Positions 47,028 through 56,433 of a stretch of 64,000 nt of DNA are shown here, piece after piece. A program made the position numbers and the translations under genes. The notes under the pieces are model-generated. The model saw only the letters and a program-made list of their open reading frames with translations. It made no database searches and was not told the DNA's origin. Every line of letters starts with the position of its first letter. Position 1 is the first letter of the stretch. The DNA is from Endobacterium cereale (GTDB lineage: Bacteria; Pseudomonadota; Alphaproteobacteria; Rhizobiales; Rhizobiaceae): positions 102,162 through 166,161 of the forward strand of contig NZ_WIXI01000038.1 in assembly GCF_009617585.1 (NCBI RefSeq), read 5' to 3'.

Positions 47028-48947
47028 TTATCGGCCGCTGGAAATGTAAACGGGCTTTTGCAAGGCAAGCGACACCATCTCAAGCGTGGCAGGATCTTCG
47101 ATCGTTGCCGGCATGCTCCAAACTTCACCATCCGCAATCTTCCGCATCGTGCCCCTCAGGATTTTTCCCGAGCGGGTTTTTGGCAATTTCGGCAGAATGA
47201 AAGCGGTACGAAATGCGGCCACCGGGCCGACACGTTCACGAACCATATTAACGACCTCCTGGATGATGGCTGATTCGCTGCGGGTTACACCATTCTTGAG
47301 GACCAGAAAGCCATAAGGCACCTGTCCCTTGATCGCATCCGCGACGCCAACCACGGCACATTCGGCAACATCGGGGTGAGAAGCGCAGACTTCCTCCAGA
47401 GCGCCCGTCGACAGGCGATGGCCCGCACAGTTGATGATGTCGTCGGTGCGCGCCATGACGAAGATGTATCCGTCGTTGTCGATGAGTCCGGCATCGGCCG
47501 TCTTGTAATATCCCGGAAACTCTTCAAGGCATGTTTCACGGAAGCGGTCGTCAGCCTCCCAGAAAGTGACTAGGCAACCCGGCGGCAATGGCAGGCGGAT
47601 CGCCAGATTGCCCAGAACGCCTCTTTCCAGAGGCTTGCCGCCATCGTCGAGAACATCAACTGCAAAGCCCGGCATGGGCACGGTCGGCGATCCGTGTTTC
47701 ACGGGAAACGCTTCCAGACCTATCGGATTGGCAACAATGGCCCAGCCGGTTTCCGTCTGCCACCAGTGGTCGATCACCGGAATGCGAAGCAACGCTTCCG
47801 CCCAATGCAAAGTCTCCGGGTCAGCACGTTCGCCCGCGAGGAAAAGCATTCGCAGGCTGGAAAGATCGCGCCCGGATACAAATTTCCCTTCAGGATCATC
47901 GCGCCGGATGGCCCGAAATGCCGTCGGTGCGGTGAAAAGCACATTGACCCGATATTGTTCAACCACGCGCCAGAACGTGCCGGCATCCGGGGTGCCGACC
48001 GGCTTACCTTCGAACAGAACAGTCGTGACGCCGGCCAGCAGCGGGCCATAAACGACGTAGGAATGGCCGACTACCCAGCCGATGTCGGAGGCAGTCCAGG
48101 AAACATCACCCGGTTTCAGCCCGTAAATGTTTCGAATGGACCAATGAAGCGCGACCATGTGCCCGCCATTGTCACGCACCACGCCTTTCGGCTTTCCGGT
48201 CGTGCCAGATGTGTAGAGGATGTAAAGCGGGTCGGTGGCTAATACGGGCACACAGGGGACCTCGGACTGCTTTTCCCTTTCCGCCGCAACCAGCTCGGCA
48301 AAATCCAGTTCGCCATGCTCCGCCCTTAGATCGACGCGTAACTGATCACGCTGCAGGATAAGACGATGGGACGGTTTGGTTACGGCGAGATCGATCGCGG
48401 CATCGACGAGGGGCTTATAGGCAACCACACGCCCGGGTTCGAGCCCGCAACTGGCGGCGATGACCACCTTGGCGCGCGCACTATCCAGACGTGATGCGAG
48501 TTCCTGTGCCGCAAAGCCGCCGAACACGACGGAATGAATGGCTCCGATACGTGCACAGGCCAGCATGGAAAACACCGCCTCTGGCACCATCGGCATGTAG
48601 ATGACAACACGATCGCCCTTTGTCACGCCGAGATTTTGCAGAACCGCGGCGACGGCCGTGACCTCCTGGAGAACATCATTGAAGGAAAAGATTCGGCTGG
48701 CGCCGGTCATGGCACTGTCGAAAATAATGGCCGGGTCGTTTCCTCGGCCAGCGGCCACGTGCCTATCGACGCAATTGTAACAGGTGTTGGTGATGCCTCC
48801 GACGAACCATCGGCCATAAACACCCTGCGCCGGATCGAAGACTTGGTGCGGTGGCTCGAACCAGTTCACGTCCCTGGCGGCCTCGGCCCAATACCCCGCT
48901 GGATCCCGTTTCCACTGCTCGTAAACGTCGGCATAGCGGCTGGACAT
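47028..48947 (-). CDS. prpE: Propionyl-CoA synthetase (AMP-forming)
   Basis: A relative of acetyl-CoA synthetase that activates propionate. 639 aa. ACS-like start (YEQWKRDPAGYWAEAARDVNWF), YTSGTTGKPKGVVRDNGGH as AMP-binding loop, the acyl-pocket region IDHWWQTETGWAIVANP (PrpE-type, against [14 protein letters not shown] in the acsA product), YKTADAGLIDNDGYIF, ARTDDIINCAGHRLSTGALEE and the end KTRSGKILRGTMRKIA. The distinct WWQTETGWAI stretch favours PrpE over a second Acs. The rest of the methylcitrate or methylmalonyl pathway is not in the window. A 7-bp hairpin lies at 48962-48983, against the ribosome-binding site. Confidence 0.93.
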   Translation of the reverse strand: MSSRYADVYEQWKRDPAGYWAEAARDVNWFEPPHQVFDPAQGVYGRWFVGGITNTCYNCVDRHVAAGRGNDPAIIFDSAMTGASRIFSFNDVLQEVTAVAAVLQNLGVTKGDRVVIYMPMVPEAVFSMLACARIGAIHSVVFGGFAAQELASRLDSARAKVVIAASCGLEPGRVVAYKPLVDAAIDLAVTKPSHRLILQRDQLRVDLRAEHGELDFAELVAAEREKQSEVPCVPVLATDPLYILYTSGTTGKPKGVVRDNGGHMVALHWSIRNIYGLKPGDVSWTASDIGWVVGHSYVVYGPLLAGVTTVLFEGKPVGTPDAGTFWRVVEQYRVNVLFTAPTAFRAIRRDDPEGKFVSGRDLSSLRMLFLAGERADPETLHWAEALLRIPVIDHWWQTETGWAIVANPIGLEAFPVKHGSPTVPMPGFAVDVLDDGGKPLERGVLGNLAIRLPLPPGCLVTFWEADDRFRETCLEEFPGYYKTADAGLIDNDGYIFVMARTDDIINCAGHRLSTGALEEVCASHPDVAECAVVGVADAIKGQVPYGFLVLKNGVTRSESAIIQEVVNMVRERVGPVAAFRTAFILPKLPKTRSGKILRGTMRKIADGEVWSMPATIEDPATLEMVSLALQKPVYISSGR

Positions 48948-49037
48948 ATGACTTCTCCTCCCACGCGAACCAAAGCTCGCGTGAACAGTTTAGGCAGAAG
49001 TCATCAAAACGAAAATCCGACGAAGGGCGAAGGCCCC

Positions 49038-49697
49038 TCAGCGTGAACCGAAAATGGCCGAACCGACGCGCACGCTGGTTGCGCCGAACTGGACGGCGGT
49101 TTCAAAATCGCCCGACATGCCCATCGAGAGTTTTGCGATGCCGTTTTCCTGCGCAAGTTTGCGCAGCAATGCGAAATACGGACCGGGATGATCGTCCGCA
49201 GGCGGTATGCACATCAATCCCTCAATATCGAGCGACAGATCCTCGCAGCAATAACGAAGGAAAGCGGCAGTGTCCTTCGGCGCGATACCCGCCTTTTGCG
49301 ATTCGAGACCGATATTCACCTGAACATAGAGACGCGGCTTGCGATCCTGCCTGGTCATTTCCTGAGCAAGAGCAGCAGCGATCTTTTCCCGATCCACCGT
49401 CTCGATCACATCGAACAGTGCGACCGCTTCGGCCGCCTTGTTGGATTGCAGCGGGCCAATGAGATGCAATTCGACGTCGGGGCTTTCTTGTTTCAGGATC
49501 GGCCACTTTGCCTGGCTTTCCTGCACGCGATTTTCACCGAAAATACGCTGCCCGGCAGCAATCACCGGTCGGATGTCTTCGACCTCGAACGTTTTCGAGA
49601 CTGCAACCAGCTGGACTGCACCAGCAGATCGGCGGCCAGTTTTTTCCGCGGCCTTGATACGGCCTTGAACCTCGGCAAGTCTCTGTTCGACAGTCAT
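49038..49697 (-). CDS. PLP homeostasis protein (YggS/PLPBP family)
   Basis: A pyridoxal phosphate-binding protein that regulates free PLP and amino acid balance; it has an alanine-racemase-like barrel but no known catalysis. PLP lysine in LVAVSKTFEVED near residue 36, then GENRVQESQAKWP, LHLIGPLQSNKAAEAVALFD, and LSMGMSGDFETAVQFGATSVRVGSAIFG, the phosphate-binding end. 219 aa from ATG 49697 with GGAGAT upstream; ATG 49712 is the other option. Upstream of prpE on the same strand, 90 nt away, possibly one transcript. Confidence 0.94.
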   Translation of the reverse strand: MTVEQRLAEVQGRIKAAEKTGRRSAGAVQLVAVSKTFEVEDIRPVIAAGQRIFGENRVQESQAKWPILKQESPDVELHLIGPLQSNKAAEAVALFDVIETVDREKIAAALAQEMTRQDRKPRLYVQVNIGLESQKAGIAPKDTAAFLRYCCEDLSLDIEGLMCIPPADDHPGPYFALLRKLAQENGIAKLSMGMSGDFETAVQFGATSVRVGSAIFGSR

Positions 49698-49861
49698 TGG
49701 TATCTCCAGCATGTATGCAGATCAGCGATTAACCGGCAGAGGGCCGAATGCCAAGCCTTTCCGGCCTTTCAGCCTGACCAAAAGTCCGGCAAAACTTGAC
49801 GCTCGGATGGTTTCGTGGTGAAGGTCAGCCCAAACGCATCATATTCCGGAAATCGATAAAA

Positions 49862-52495
49862 ATGGCCAGTGAACGTTACAATCCGCGCGACGCCGAGCCT
49901 CGCTGGCAGGCGCGCTGGAATGAAGCCAAGACCTTCCAGACGGACAATAGTGATCCTCGCGAGAAATATTACGTCCTCGAGATGTTCCCCTATCCGTCGG
50001 GTCGCATTCACATGGGCCACGTGCGCAACTATGCCATGGGCGATGTCGTTGCGCGTTACAAGCGCGCGCGCGGCTACAACGTCTTGCACCCGATGGGCTG
50101 GGATGCATTCGGCATGCCGGCGGAAAATGCCGCCCGCGACAACAAGGTTCACCCCAAGGAGTGGACCTACCAGAACATCGCTTCCATGAAGACGCAGCTG
50201 AAGGCCATGGGCCTTTCGCTGGACTGGTCGCGCGAGTTCGCAACCTGCGACGTCGACTATTATCATCGCCAGCAGATGCTTTTCCTCGACATGATGGAAA
50301 AGGGTCTGGTTTACCGCAAGCAGTCCAAGGTCAACTGGGACCCGGTCGATAACACCGTTCTGGCCAATGAGCAGGTGATCGACGGTCGCGGCTGGCGCTC
50401 CGGTGCGCTGGTGGAACAGCGTGAACTGGTTCAGTGGTTCTTCAAGATCACGGAGTTCAGCCAGGACCTGCTTGACGCGCTCGACAATCTGGATCAGTGG
50501 CCGGAAAAAGTCCGGCTGATGCAGAAGAACTGGATCGGTCGCTCGGAAGGTCTGGCGCTGCGCTGGGAACTGACGGCCGACAGCCAGACTGAAGGCGGTG
50601 CTGCGGACATCGAGGTCTATACCACGCGCCCCGACACACTGTTCGGCGCATCGTTCTTGGCCATTGCCGCCGACCATCCGGTTGCCCGGGCTATCGCTGA
50701 GAAGAATGCTGAAGCTCAGACTTTCTGCGAAGAATGCCGCCAGGCCGGCACCTCGCTGGCTGCTCTGGAAACAGCGGAAAAGAAGGGCTTCGATACCGGC
50801 CTCAAGGTCAAGCATCCCCTCGACCCTAATTGGGAAGTGCCGGTCTACATCGCCAATTTCGTACTGATGGACTACGGCACAGGCGCCATTTTTGGCTGCC
50901 CATCCGGCGACCAGCGCGACCTGGATTTCGCACGCAAATATGGTCTGCCGGTCGTGCCGGTCGTCATGCCCGCCGATGGCGATTCCGCGACCTTCACGGT
51001 AGGCGACGAGGCCTATGACGGCGACGGCGTGATGATCAATTCGCGTTTCCTCGATGGCATGACCACCGAAGCCGCTTTCGACACGGTTGCGGCGAAACTT
51101 TCCGAACAGGTGCTGGGCAACGTCCCACAGGCCAGCCGCAAAGTGAATTTCCGTCTGCGTGACTGGGGAATTTCTCGCCAGCGTTATTGGGGCTGCCCGA
51201 TCCCGGTCATCCATTGCGAAGTCTGTGGCGTCGTACCGGTTCCAAAAAAGAACCTGCCGGTACAATTGCCCGATGACGTGACGTTCGACCAGCCCGGCAA
51301 CCCGCTCGATCGCCACGCCACGTGGCGTCACGTCTCCTGCCCGCAGTGTGGACATGATGCACGTCGCGAAACCGACACGATGGATACGTTCGTCGATTCG
51401 AGCTGGTATTACACCCGCTTCACTGCACCGTGGGAAAACGATCCGACCGACCCGACCGTAGCCAATCACTGGCTGCCGGTCGACCAGTATATCGGCGGCA
51501 TCGAGCACGCGATCCTGCACCTGCTTTATTCGCGCTTCTTTACCCGCGCTATGCAGGCGACTGGCCATGTGGGCGTAAGCGAGCCTTTCAAGGGCCTGTT
51601 CACTCAGGGCATGGTGGTGCACGAAACCTACCGCCGCGGATCGGGCTCGAACGGCGAATGGATTGCCCCGGCTGATCTGCGCATCGAGGAAGTTGATGGT
51701 AGCCGCAAGGCCTATCTTCTCTCCACGAACGAGGAGATTGCGATCGGCTCCATCGAAAAGATGTCGAAGTCCAAAAAGAACGTTGTCGACCCGGACGACA
51801 TTATCGCATCTTACGGTGCCGACACGGCGCGTTTCTTCGTTCTGTCGGATTCTCCGCCGGAACGTGACGTCATCTGGTCCGAAGCTGGCGTCGAGGGAGC
51901 ACATCGCTTCGTACAGCGCGTCTGGCGTTTGATCTCGGAAGCTGCAGACACCCTCGTTACCGTCGAGGAGAATCCGGCTAAGGATGGTGAGGCGCTCGCA
52001 ATATCGCAGGCTGCGCATAAAACGCTGCAGGCGGTTCAGGCAGATTTCGACAAACTGGCCTTCAATAAGGCTGTGGCACGCATCTACGAGTTGGTTAATA
52101 CGCTGGCAGCGCCGCTGACGGCTGTCGCCGCTGGTGGCAAAGATGCAGCCTATATCGCTGCTGTCCGCAACGCCGCCGAGATTCTGGTTCAAATCGTTGC
52201 GCCGATGACGCCACACCTTGCAGAAGAGTGCTGGAAGGTTCTCGGCGGTACTGGCTTGGTAGCTGAAACGCCTTGGCCATCATTCGACACCACTCTCGTT
52301 GCCGATGATGAGATTCTCCTGCCAGTTCAGATCAACGGTAAGAAGCGCGCTGAATTGACAATCGCGCGCGACGCGGATCAAAGTGCCGTTGAGAAGGCTG
52401 TGCTTCAACTGGACGCAGTACAGACCACGCTCGAAGGGCGGTCCCCGAAAAAGATCATTGTTGTCCCACAGAGGATCGTGAACATTGTTGTCTAA
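49862..52495 (+). CDS. leuS: Leucyl-tRNA synthetase
   Basis: It charges tRNA-Leu. 877 aa class Ia synthetase: HIGH motif as [14 protein letters not shown] at about residue 43, the CP1 editing domain with [19 protein letters not shown], the zinc/insert region, LeuS-specific [11 protein letters not shown], and KMSKS as [18 protein letters not shown]-terminal anticodon region VLVQI-like [21 protein letters not shown] 49862 ([12 protein letters not shown]) gives the family start; the frame extends to 49796 without similarity. The end overlaps lptE by 11 nt. Confidence 0.97.
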   Translation: MASERYNPRDAEPRWQARWNEAKTFQTDNSDPREKYYVLEMFPYPSGRIHMGHVRNYAMGDVVARYKRARGYNVLHPMGWDAFGMPAENAARDNKVHPKEWTYQNIASMKTQLKAMGLSLDWSREFATCDVDYYHRQQMLFLDMMEKGLVYRKQSKVNWDPVDNTVLANEQVIDGRGWRSGALVEQRELVQWFFKITEFSQDLLDALDNLDQWPEKVRLMQKNWIGRSEGLALRWELTADSQTEGGAADIEVYTTRPDTLFGASFLAIAADHPVARAIAEKNAEAQTFCEECRQAGTSLAALETAEKKGFDTGLKVKHPLDPNWEVPVYIANFVLMDYGTGAIFGCPSGDQRDLDFARKYGLPVVPVVMPADGDSATFTVGDEAYDGDGVMINSRFLDGMTTEAAFDTVAAKLSEQVLGNVPQASRKVNFRLRDWGISRQRYWGCPIPVIHCEVCGVVPVPKKNLPVQLPDDVTFDQPGNPLDRHATWRHVSCPQCGHDARRETDTMDTFVDSSWYYTRFTAPWENDPTDPTVANHWLPVDQYIGGIEHAILHLLYSRFFTRAMQATGHVGVSEPFKGLFTQGMVVHETYRRGSGSNGEWIAPADLRIEEVDGSRKAYLLSTNEEIAIGSIEKMSKSKKNVVDPDDIIASYGADTARFFVLSDSPPERDVIWSEAGVEGAHRFVQRVWRLISEAADTLVTVEENPAKDGEALAISQAAHKTLQAVQADFDKLAFNKAVARIYELVNTLAAPLTAVAAGGKDAAYIAAVRNAAEILVQIVAPMTPHLAEECWKVLGGTGLVAETPWPSFDTTLVADDEILLPVQINGKKRAELTIARDADQSAVEKAVLQLDAVQTTLEGRSPKKIIVVPQRIVNIVV

Positions 52496-53018
52496 CGTCA
52501 CCAGAGATTTTCTTCGTATCGGCCGCACGGCGTCTATTGCCGCCGTGCTGGTGGCATTGGCCGGTTGCCAGGTCAAACCGCTTTATGCCGTATCACCAGC
52601 GGGTACCAGCACCGGGCAGCAGATAGCCTCTATCGAATTTTCGCAAGCTGACGACCGTATCGAACAGGTCGTCCGCAACGAACTTATCTTCCTGACTTCG
52701 GGCGGAGCAGGTGAGAGCAAGAATCCTGCCTACAAACTTACGATGAATGTCACCTCGTTCAGACAGAACGTCCTTGATGAGCAAGTAACCAACAACCTCA
52801 TCCCTGGACGCGTGACACTTACCGCAGATTACGCCTTCACGCGCCTATCTGATGGTAAGGTTCTTCGGACGGCGCAGCGGAGGTCGACTGCGCTTCTTGA
52901 TGTTTCAGCGCAGGAATTCGCCGAGATGAGAGCCTATCGTGATGCGGAAAGCCGGGCCGCAAAGCAACTTGCAGAATTTATCAGAGGCGATATAGCGACG
53001 GCGGTCGGCCGCCAGTAA
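52485..53018 (+). CDS. lptE: LPS-assembly lipoprotein LptE
   Basis: An outer-membrane lipoprotein that pairs with LptD to insert LPS. 177 aa: signal peptide with lipobox VALAGC (Cys28), then QVKPLYAV and a beta-rich domain ending [11 protein letters not shown], typical of alphaproteobacterial LptE placed between leuS and holA, as here. The start is TTG 52485 (LLSNVTRD): AGAGGA at 52469-52474 is 10 nt upstream, no ATG is available, and leuS overlaps it by 11 nt. LptE sequences vary; placement gives most of the confidence. Confidence 0.85.
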   Translation: MLSNVTRDFLRIGRTASIAAVLVALAGCQVKPLYAVSPAGTSTGQQIASIEFSQADDRIEQVVRNELIFLTSGGAGESKNPAYKLTMNVTSFRQNVLDEQVTNNLIPGRVTLTADYAFTRLSDGKVLRTAQRRSTALLDVSAQEFAEMRAYRDAESRAAKQLAEFIRGDIATAVGRQ

Positions 53019-53029
53019 CGGCGCCTATT

Positions 53030-54082
53030 ATGGTTGAGATAAAATCTCATGACTTCGATCGTTTCGCGAAGTCTACGATTGCCAGCTACCGGATTTTCTT
53101 GGTTTACGGGCCTGATAGAGGGCTCGTTTCCGAGCGCGCAGCTGTTATTGCTGCCAAAAGCGGCGTGCCAATCAATGATCCCTTCGCAATGGTGCGGCTA
53201 GATTCATCGGACCTTGCTGGCGATCCCGCGCGCGTAGCAGACGAGGTAGGCGCCTTTGGTCTCTTCGGTGGTAAAAAGCTGATTTGGGTTAAAGCAGGCG
53301 GCACTGAAAAACCTCTGGTCGAGGCACTACAAATACTTTCAGGTGAATCACCCTCCGAAAACATCCTGCTCATAGAGGCGGGTGATGTAAAAAAAGGCGC
53401 CGGCGTTCGCAAAATTGGTGATAGCGCGCAGTCGGTGGCTTCGATCCCATGTTACGCAGATGATGCGCGCGCTATGAATTCTCTCATAGAGGATGAGCTT
53501 CGGGCTGAAAATCTCACGATCACTTCGGCAGCGAAAGAACGGTTGCTGGAAGCTCTTGGCGGTGATCGCATTGCATCACGCGGGGAGATTAAAAAGCTTG
53601 CTCTCTATCGAAGCGGGCAGGGGAGTATCGATGAGCAACATGTTGTCGATATTATCGGTGACGCCAGTGCAGTTTCGACCGATGATGCCGTCGATGCCGT
53701 CCTGGATGGCGATGTCGAACGGTTGAACCTCGCCTTTTCCAAAGTGGTAGCCTCTAAAACTCCGATATTTTTGATTCTGCAATCTTGCCTACGCCAGTTT
53801 CAGACATTGGATATCATGCGATCCGAAATGGATGACAAGAATACGCAGCCGGCGCAGATCATGCAAACACTTGGTCGGCATATTCACTTTCGTCGCAAAC
53901 CAATCATGGAACGCGCGCTTCATCGTTGGTCATCACAAATGATAGCACGTGAATCGGCAAGAATTCAGTCGGCGATCCTTCAGACCCGTCAGCGGCAGAG
54001 CCTGGAAGACAGCATCGCGTTCCACCTGCTGATGTCCATCACTTTGCAATCCGCCCGAAATACACCGGGCAGACGCCGTTAA
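53030..54082 (+). CDS. holA: DNA polymerase III delta subunit
   Basis: The clamp-loader subunit that opens the beta clamp. 350 aa: N-terminal domain with YRIFLVYGPDRGLVSERA, VGAFGLFGGKKLIWVKAG and LEALGGDRIASRGEIKKLALY; the C-terminal DNA pol III helical bundle includes AVLDGDVERLNLAFSKVVAS and FLILQSCLRQFQTL. Starts 12 nt after the lptE stop, no clear ribosome-binding site, so it is probably coupled to lptE. Converges on parB with an 18-nt gap. Confidence 0.94.
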   Translation: MVEIKSHDFDRFAKSTIASYRIFLVYGPDRGLVSERAAVIAAKSGVPINDPFAMVRLDSSDLAGDPARVADEVGAFGLFGGKKLIWVKAGGTEKPLVEALQILSGESPSENILLIEAGDVKKGAGVRKIGDSAQSVASIPCYADDARAMNSLIEDELRAENLTITSAAKERLLEALGGDRIASRGEIKKLALYRSGQGSIDEQHVVDIIGDASAVSTDDAVDAVLDGDVERLNLAFSKVVASKTPIFLILQSCLRQFQTLDIMRSEMDDKNTQPAQIMQTLGRHIHFRRKPIMERALHRWSSQMIARESARIQSAILQTRQRQSLEDSIAFHLLMSITLQSARNTPGRRR

Positions 54083-54100
54083 TCCATAAAAATCAATAAC

Positions 54101-54982
54101 TTAAGATCGACGCTCCAGAAGACGGCAAATTTCCTCAAGCTGGTCCAGTGTTTTGTAGGAAATACGGACCTGTCCACCGCTGCCACGGTGATTAATTGTC
54201 ACATCCAGCCCAAGTGCGTCTGATAGCGTACGCTCCAGTGCCAGCGTATCAGAATCTTTTTGATCCATTTTCGGCATGGATGCAGGCTGCGTCTGCGCCT
54301 TGATATCGTTCTGCGCAAGGCGCTCCGCGTCTCGAACAGACATGCCCTTCGACACGATCGTTCGAGCCAGACCGGCAGGATCAGAGGTCGAAACCAGCGC
54401 TCTGGCATGCCCTGCCGACAGATCGCCAGCAGCCAGCATATCTCGCACGGGGTTAGGAAGTTTCAACAATCTCAGGCTGTTAGCTACGTGGCTACGGCTT
54501 TTTCCAATGATATCACCGAGATCATTCTGGGTATAACCGTGCTCCGCGACCAACAACTCATAGCCTAACGCCTCTTCCAAGGGATTAAGATCTGCTCGCT
54601 GCACATTTTCAACAATAGCGATCTCAAGCGCGGTCCTGTCATCAACATCACGAACGATGACAGGAATCTCGACCAGGCCGGCCAACTGCGCCGCCCGCCA
54701 GCGTCGCTCGCCGGCTATAATCTCAAAATTTCCATCAACCGTTCGTACAACAACAGGCTGCACTATGCCGTGCTGCCGAATTGAACTCGAAAGGTCCTGA
54801 AGCTCACTCTCATCAAAATAGCGACGAGGGTTGCGGGGATTGCGACTGATATGCTCGATCGGAACCATGCGATCCGGGCTGACCGCCTTAGGCGATTCAC
54901 CAACCGGTGTAGATTGGTCCATCTCACCGATCAGCGCAGCAAGACCTCTTCCGAGTCGGCGTTTCGAAACATCATCATTCAT
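54101..54982 (-). CDS. parB: Chromosome partitioning protein ParB
   Basis: It binds parS, spreads with CTP and guides origin segregation. 293 aa: N-terminal ParA-interacting segment KRRLGRGLAALIGE, ParB N-domain with IEHISRNPRNPRRYFDESEL, the CTPase/GERRWRAAQLAG motif, a helix-turn-helix (GYTQNDLGDIIGKSRSHVANSLRLL) in pieces, and a C-terminal dimerisation tail rich in hydrophobics. The HTH reads correctly. It starts 22 nt after the parA stop. Its target sites lie at 56398 and 58339. Confidence 0.97.
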   Translation of the reverse strand: MNDDVSKRRLGRGLAALIGEMDQSTPVGESPKAVSPDRMVPIEHISRNPRNPRRYFDESELQDLSSSIRQHGIVQPVVVRTVDGNFEIIAGERRWRAAQLAGLVEIPVIVRDVDDRTALEIAIVENVQRADLNPLEEALGYELLVAEHGYTQNDLGDIIGKSRSHVANSLRLLKLPNPVRDMLAAGDLSAGHARALVSTSDPAGLARTIVSKGMSVRDAERLAQNDIKAQTQPASMPKMDQKDSDTLALERTLSDALGLDVTINHRGSGGQVRISYKTLDQLEEICRLLERRS

Positions 54983-55004
54983 ATCAAAGCCCTATCCCAG
55001 CTGG

Positions 55005-55796
55005 TCAGGCGGCTTTACGCCGACGTTCTCGCTGTATCACTTCCGAAGCCAACTGCAGGTAAGCCTGACTCCCCGCACATTTCAGATCGTAAAGGATAGC
55101 GGGCTTGCCATAAGAAGGAGCTTCAGAAACGCGTACGTTTCGAGGAATGAGGGTGTGATAAACCTTGTCACCCAAATAGGTCCTTACGTCATTAACAACC
55201 TGCTGTGCGAGATTATTGCGAATATCAAACATCGTTAGAACAATGCCTTGGATATCCAAAGCAGGATTCACTGTTTGCTTAACCTGATTGACCGTTTCGA
55301 GAAGCTGGCTAAGACCTTCAAGAGCAAAAAACTCGCATTGCAATGGCACGAGAACAGAATGCGCAGCGGCCATCGCGTTAATCGTCAGCAAATTAAATGA
55401 TGGCGGGCAATCCAGGAGAATATAGGAATACGTCTTCGCGCCGTCACTTTGAAGCGCCCTCTTCAATCGGAAAGCTCGATCTGAAGCTTGCCCGATTTCC
55501 ATCTCCAAACCTAGGAGATCCATAGTCGAAGGAACAATGGAAAGGTTAGGAACCGCTGTGGAAACGACGGTCTCGGTGACGGTATGGCTACCCATCATGA
55601 GATCGAAAGATGACAATTTACGATCACGACGATCAATACCCAAGCCAGTACTGGCGTTCCCCTGAGGGTCCAGATCGACAATCAAAACCTGCTCGCCGAT
55701 GGCGGCCAAAGCTGTGGCTAGATTGATTGCCGTCGTGGTTTTGCCAACACCACCTTTTTGGTTGGCGATCGTGATAATTCGATTGAGCTCGCTCAT
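55005..55796 (-). CDS. parA: Chromosome partitioning ATPase ParA
   Basis: A deviant Walker A ATPase that moves ParB-parS complexes. [20 protein letters not shown] at residue 11 on, VDLDPQGNASTGLG, LLDCPPSFNLLTINAMAA and AAHSVLVPLQCEFFALEGL. 263 aa from ATG 55796 (MSELNRIITI); the frame extends to 55853 into the rsmG region and is rejected. In the mnmG-rsmG-parA-parB order typical of bacterial origins. Confidence 0.97.
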   Translation of the reverse strand: MSELNRIITIANQKGGVGKTTTAINLATALAAIGEQVLIVDLDPQGNASTGLGIDRRDRKLSSFDLMMGSHTVTETVVSTAVPNLSIVPSTMDLLGLEMEIGQASDRAFRLKRALQSDGAKTYSYILLDCPPSFNLLTINAMAAAHSVLVPLQCEFFALEGLSQLLETVNQVKQTVNPALDIQGIVLTMFDIRNNLAQQVVNDVRTYLGDKVYHTLIPRNVRVSEAPSYGKPAILYDLKCAGSQAYLQLASEVIQRERRRKAA

Positions 55797-55812
55797 TCTG
55801 CTATCCAGATGA

Positions 55813-56433
55813 TCAGTTGGCCTTGCGCCGGAGCCCTGCAATTTCCAAAACAACGGAATCTTTTTCTACGGCACTTTGATGTTCTATCAGATCAAACTGC
55901 CACCTACTATTCGCTTTCACCGTTTCCTGACGATAATCCCGGCCTTTGTGAAAGAAAGCGCGACATTCCGGATTTATGGCCATCCACGGTTCAGAAAAAT
56001 CACATAAGAGATCAAGGTCGGCGAGGGCCCTGGCGGAAATTGCGTCCACCTTACCGATTTTTAGAGGAGCGTCTTCGATTCGCGAGATATGCACGCTGCC
56101 TAGACCACCAGTTTCAAGCAATGCCTGGCGCAAGAACGCAGCTTTTTTCTGATTGCTTTCGACCAGATAGACCCATCCACTACCCATTTCTTTGAGAAAA
56201 ATGGCAGTTATCACGCCTGGAAAACCGCCGCCTGATCCCAAATCAGCCCAGGTTTGAGGGTTTGGCGAAAGCTGAAATATTTGCGCGCTGTCGGCGACAT
56301 GGCGGTTCCATAGATCGGGCAATGTCGAGGGGGCAACAAGGTTTATAGACTTGGCCCATTTCCGAAATAGCTCAGAAAAATGTTCCAGTCGTTCCCATGT
56401 TTCACGTGAAACATCTTTGCCGTTTATCTGCAT
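55813..56433 (-). CDS. rsmG: 16S rRNA guanine-527 N7-methyltransferase
   Basis: It methylates G527 of 16S rRNA. 206 aa: [18 protein letters not shown] is the SAM-binding site and [18 protein letters not shown] with the end segments are family-like. ATG 56433 ([15 protein letters not shown]) is chosen over a TTG at 56436; the mnmG stop and this ATG share a base (TGATG). The parS site at 56398-56413 lies inside the codons for VSRET and is thus constrained by protein and partition function together. Confidence 0.95.
   Translation of the reverse strand: MQINGKDVSRETWERLEHFSELFRKWAKSINLVAPSTLPDLWNRHVADSAQIFQLSPNPQTWADLGSGGGFPGVITAIFLKEMGSGWVYLVESNQKKAAFLRQALLETGGLGSVHISRIEDAPLKIGKVDAISARALADLDLLCDFSEPWMAINPECRAFFHKGRDYRQETVKANSRWQFDLIEHQSAVEKDSVVLEIAGLRRKAN
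56398..56413. promoter_or_regulatory. parS site (perfect)
   Basis: TGTTTCACGTGAAACA, identical to the bacterial parS consensus and palindromic. It lies within rsmG, 1.4 kb from the parB start. Confidence 0.96.

Noticed and set aside
47695..47710. parS-like TGTTTCACGGGAAACG inside prpE
   Set aside because: 14 of 16 match but the central CACGTG core is broken, which usually abolishes ParB binding.
49769..52216. 815-codon open frame on the minus strand opposite leuS
   Set aside because: It mirrors leuS codons in the antisense third frame; the translation has no family motif and leuS is unquestioned.
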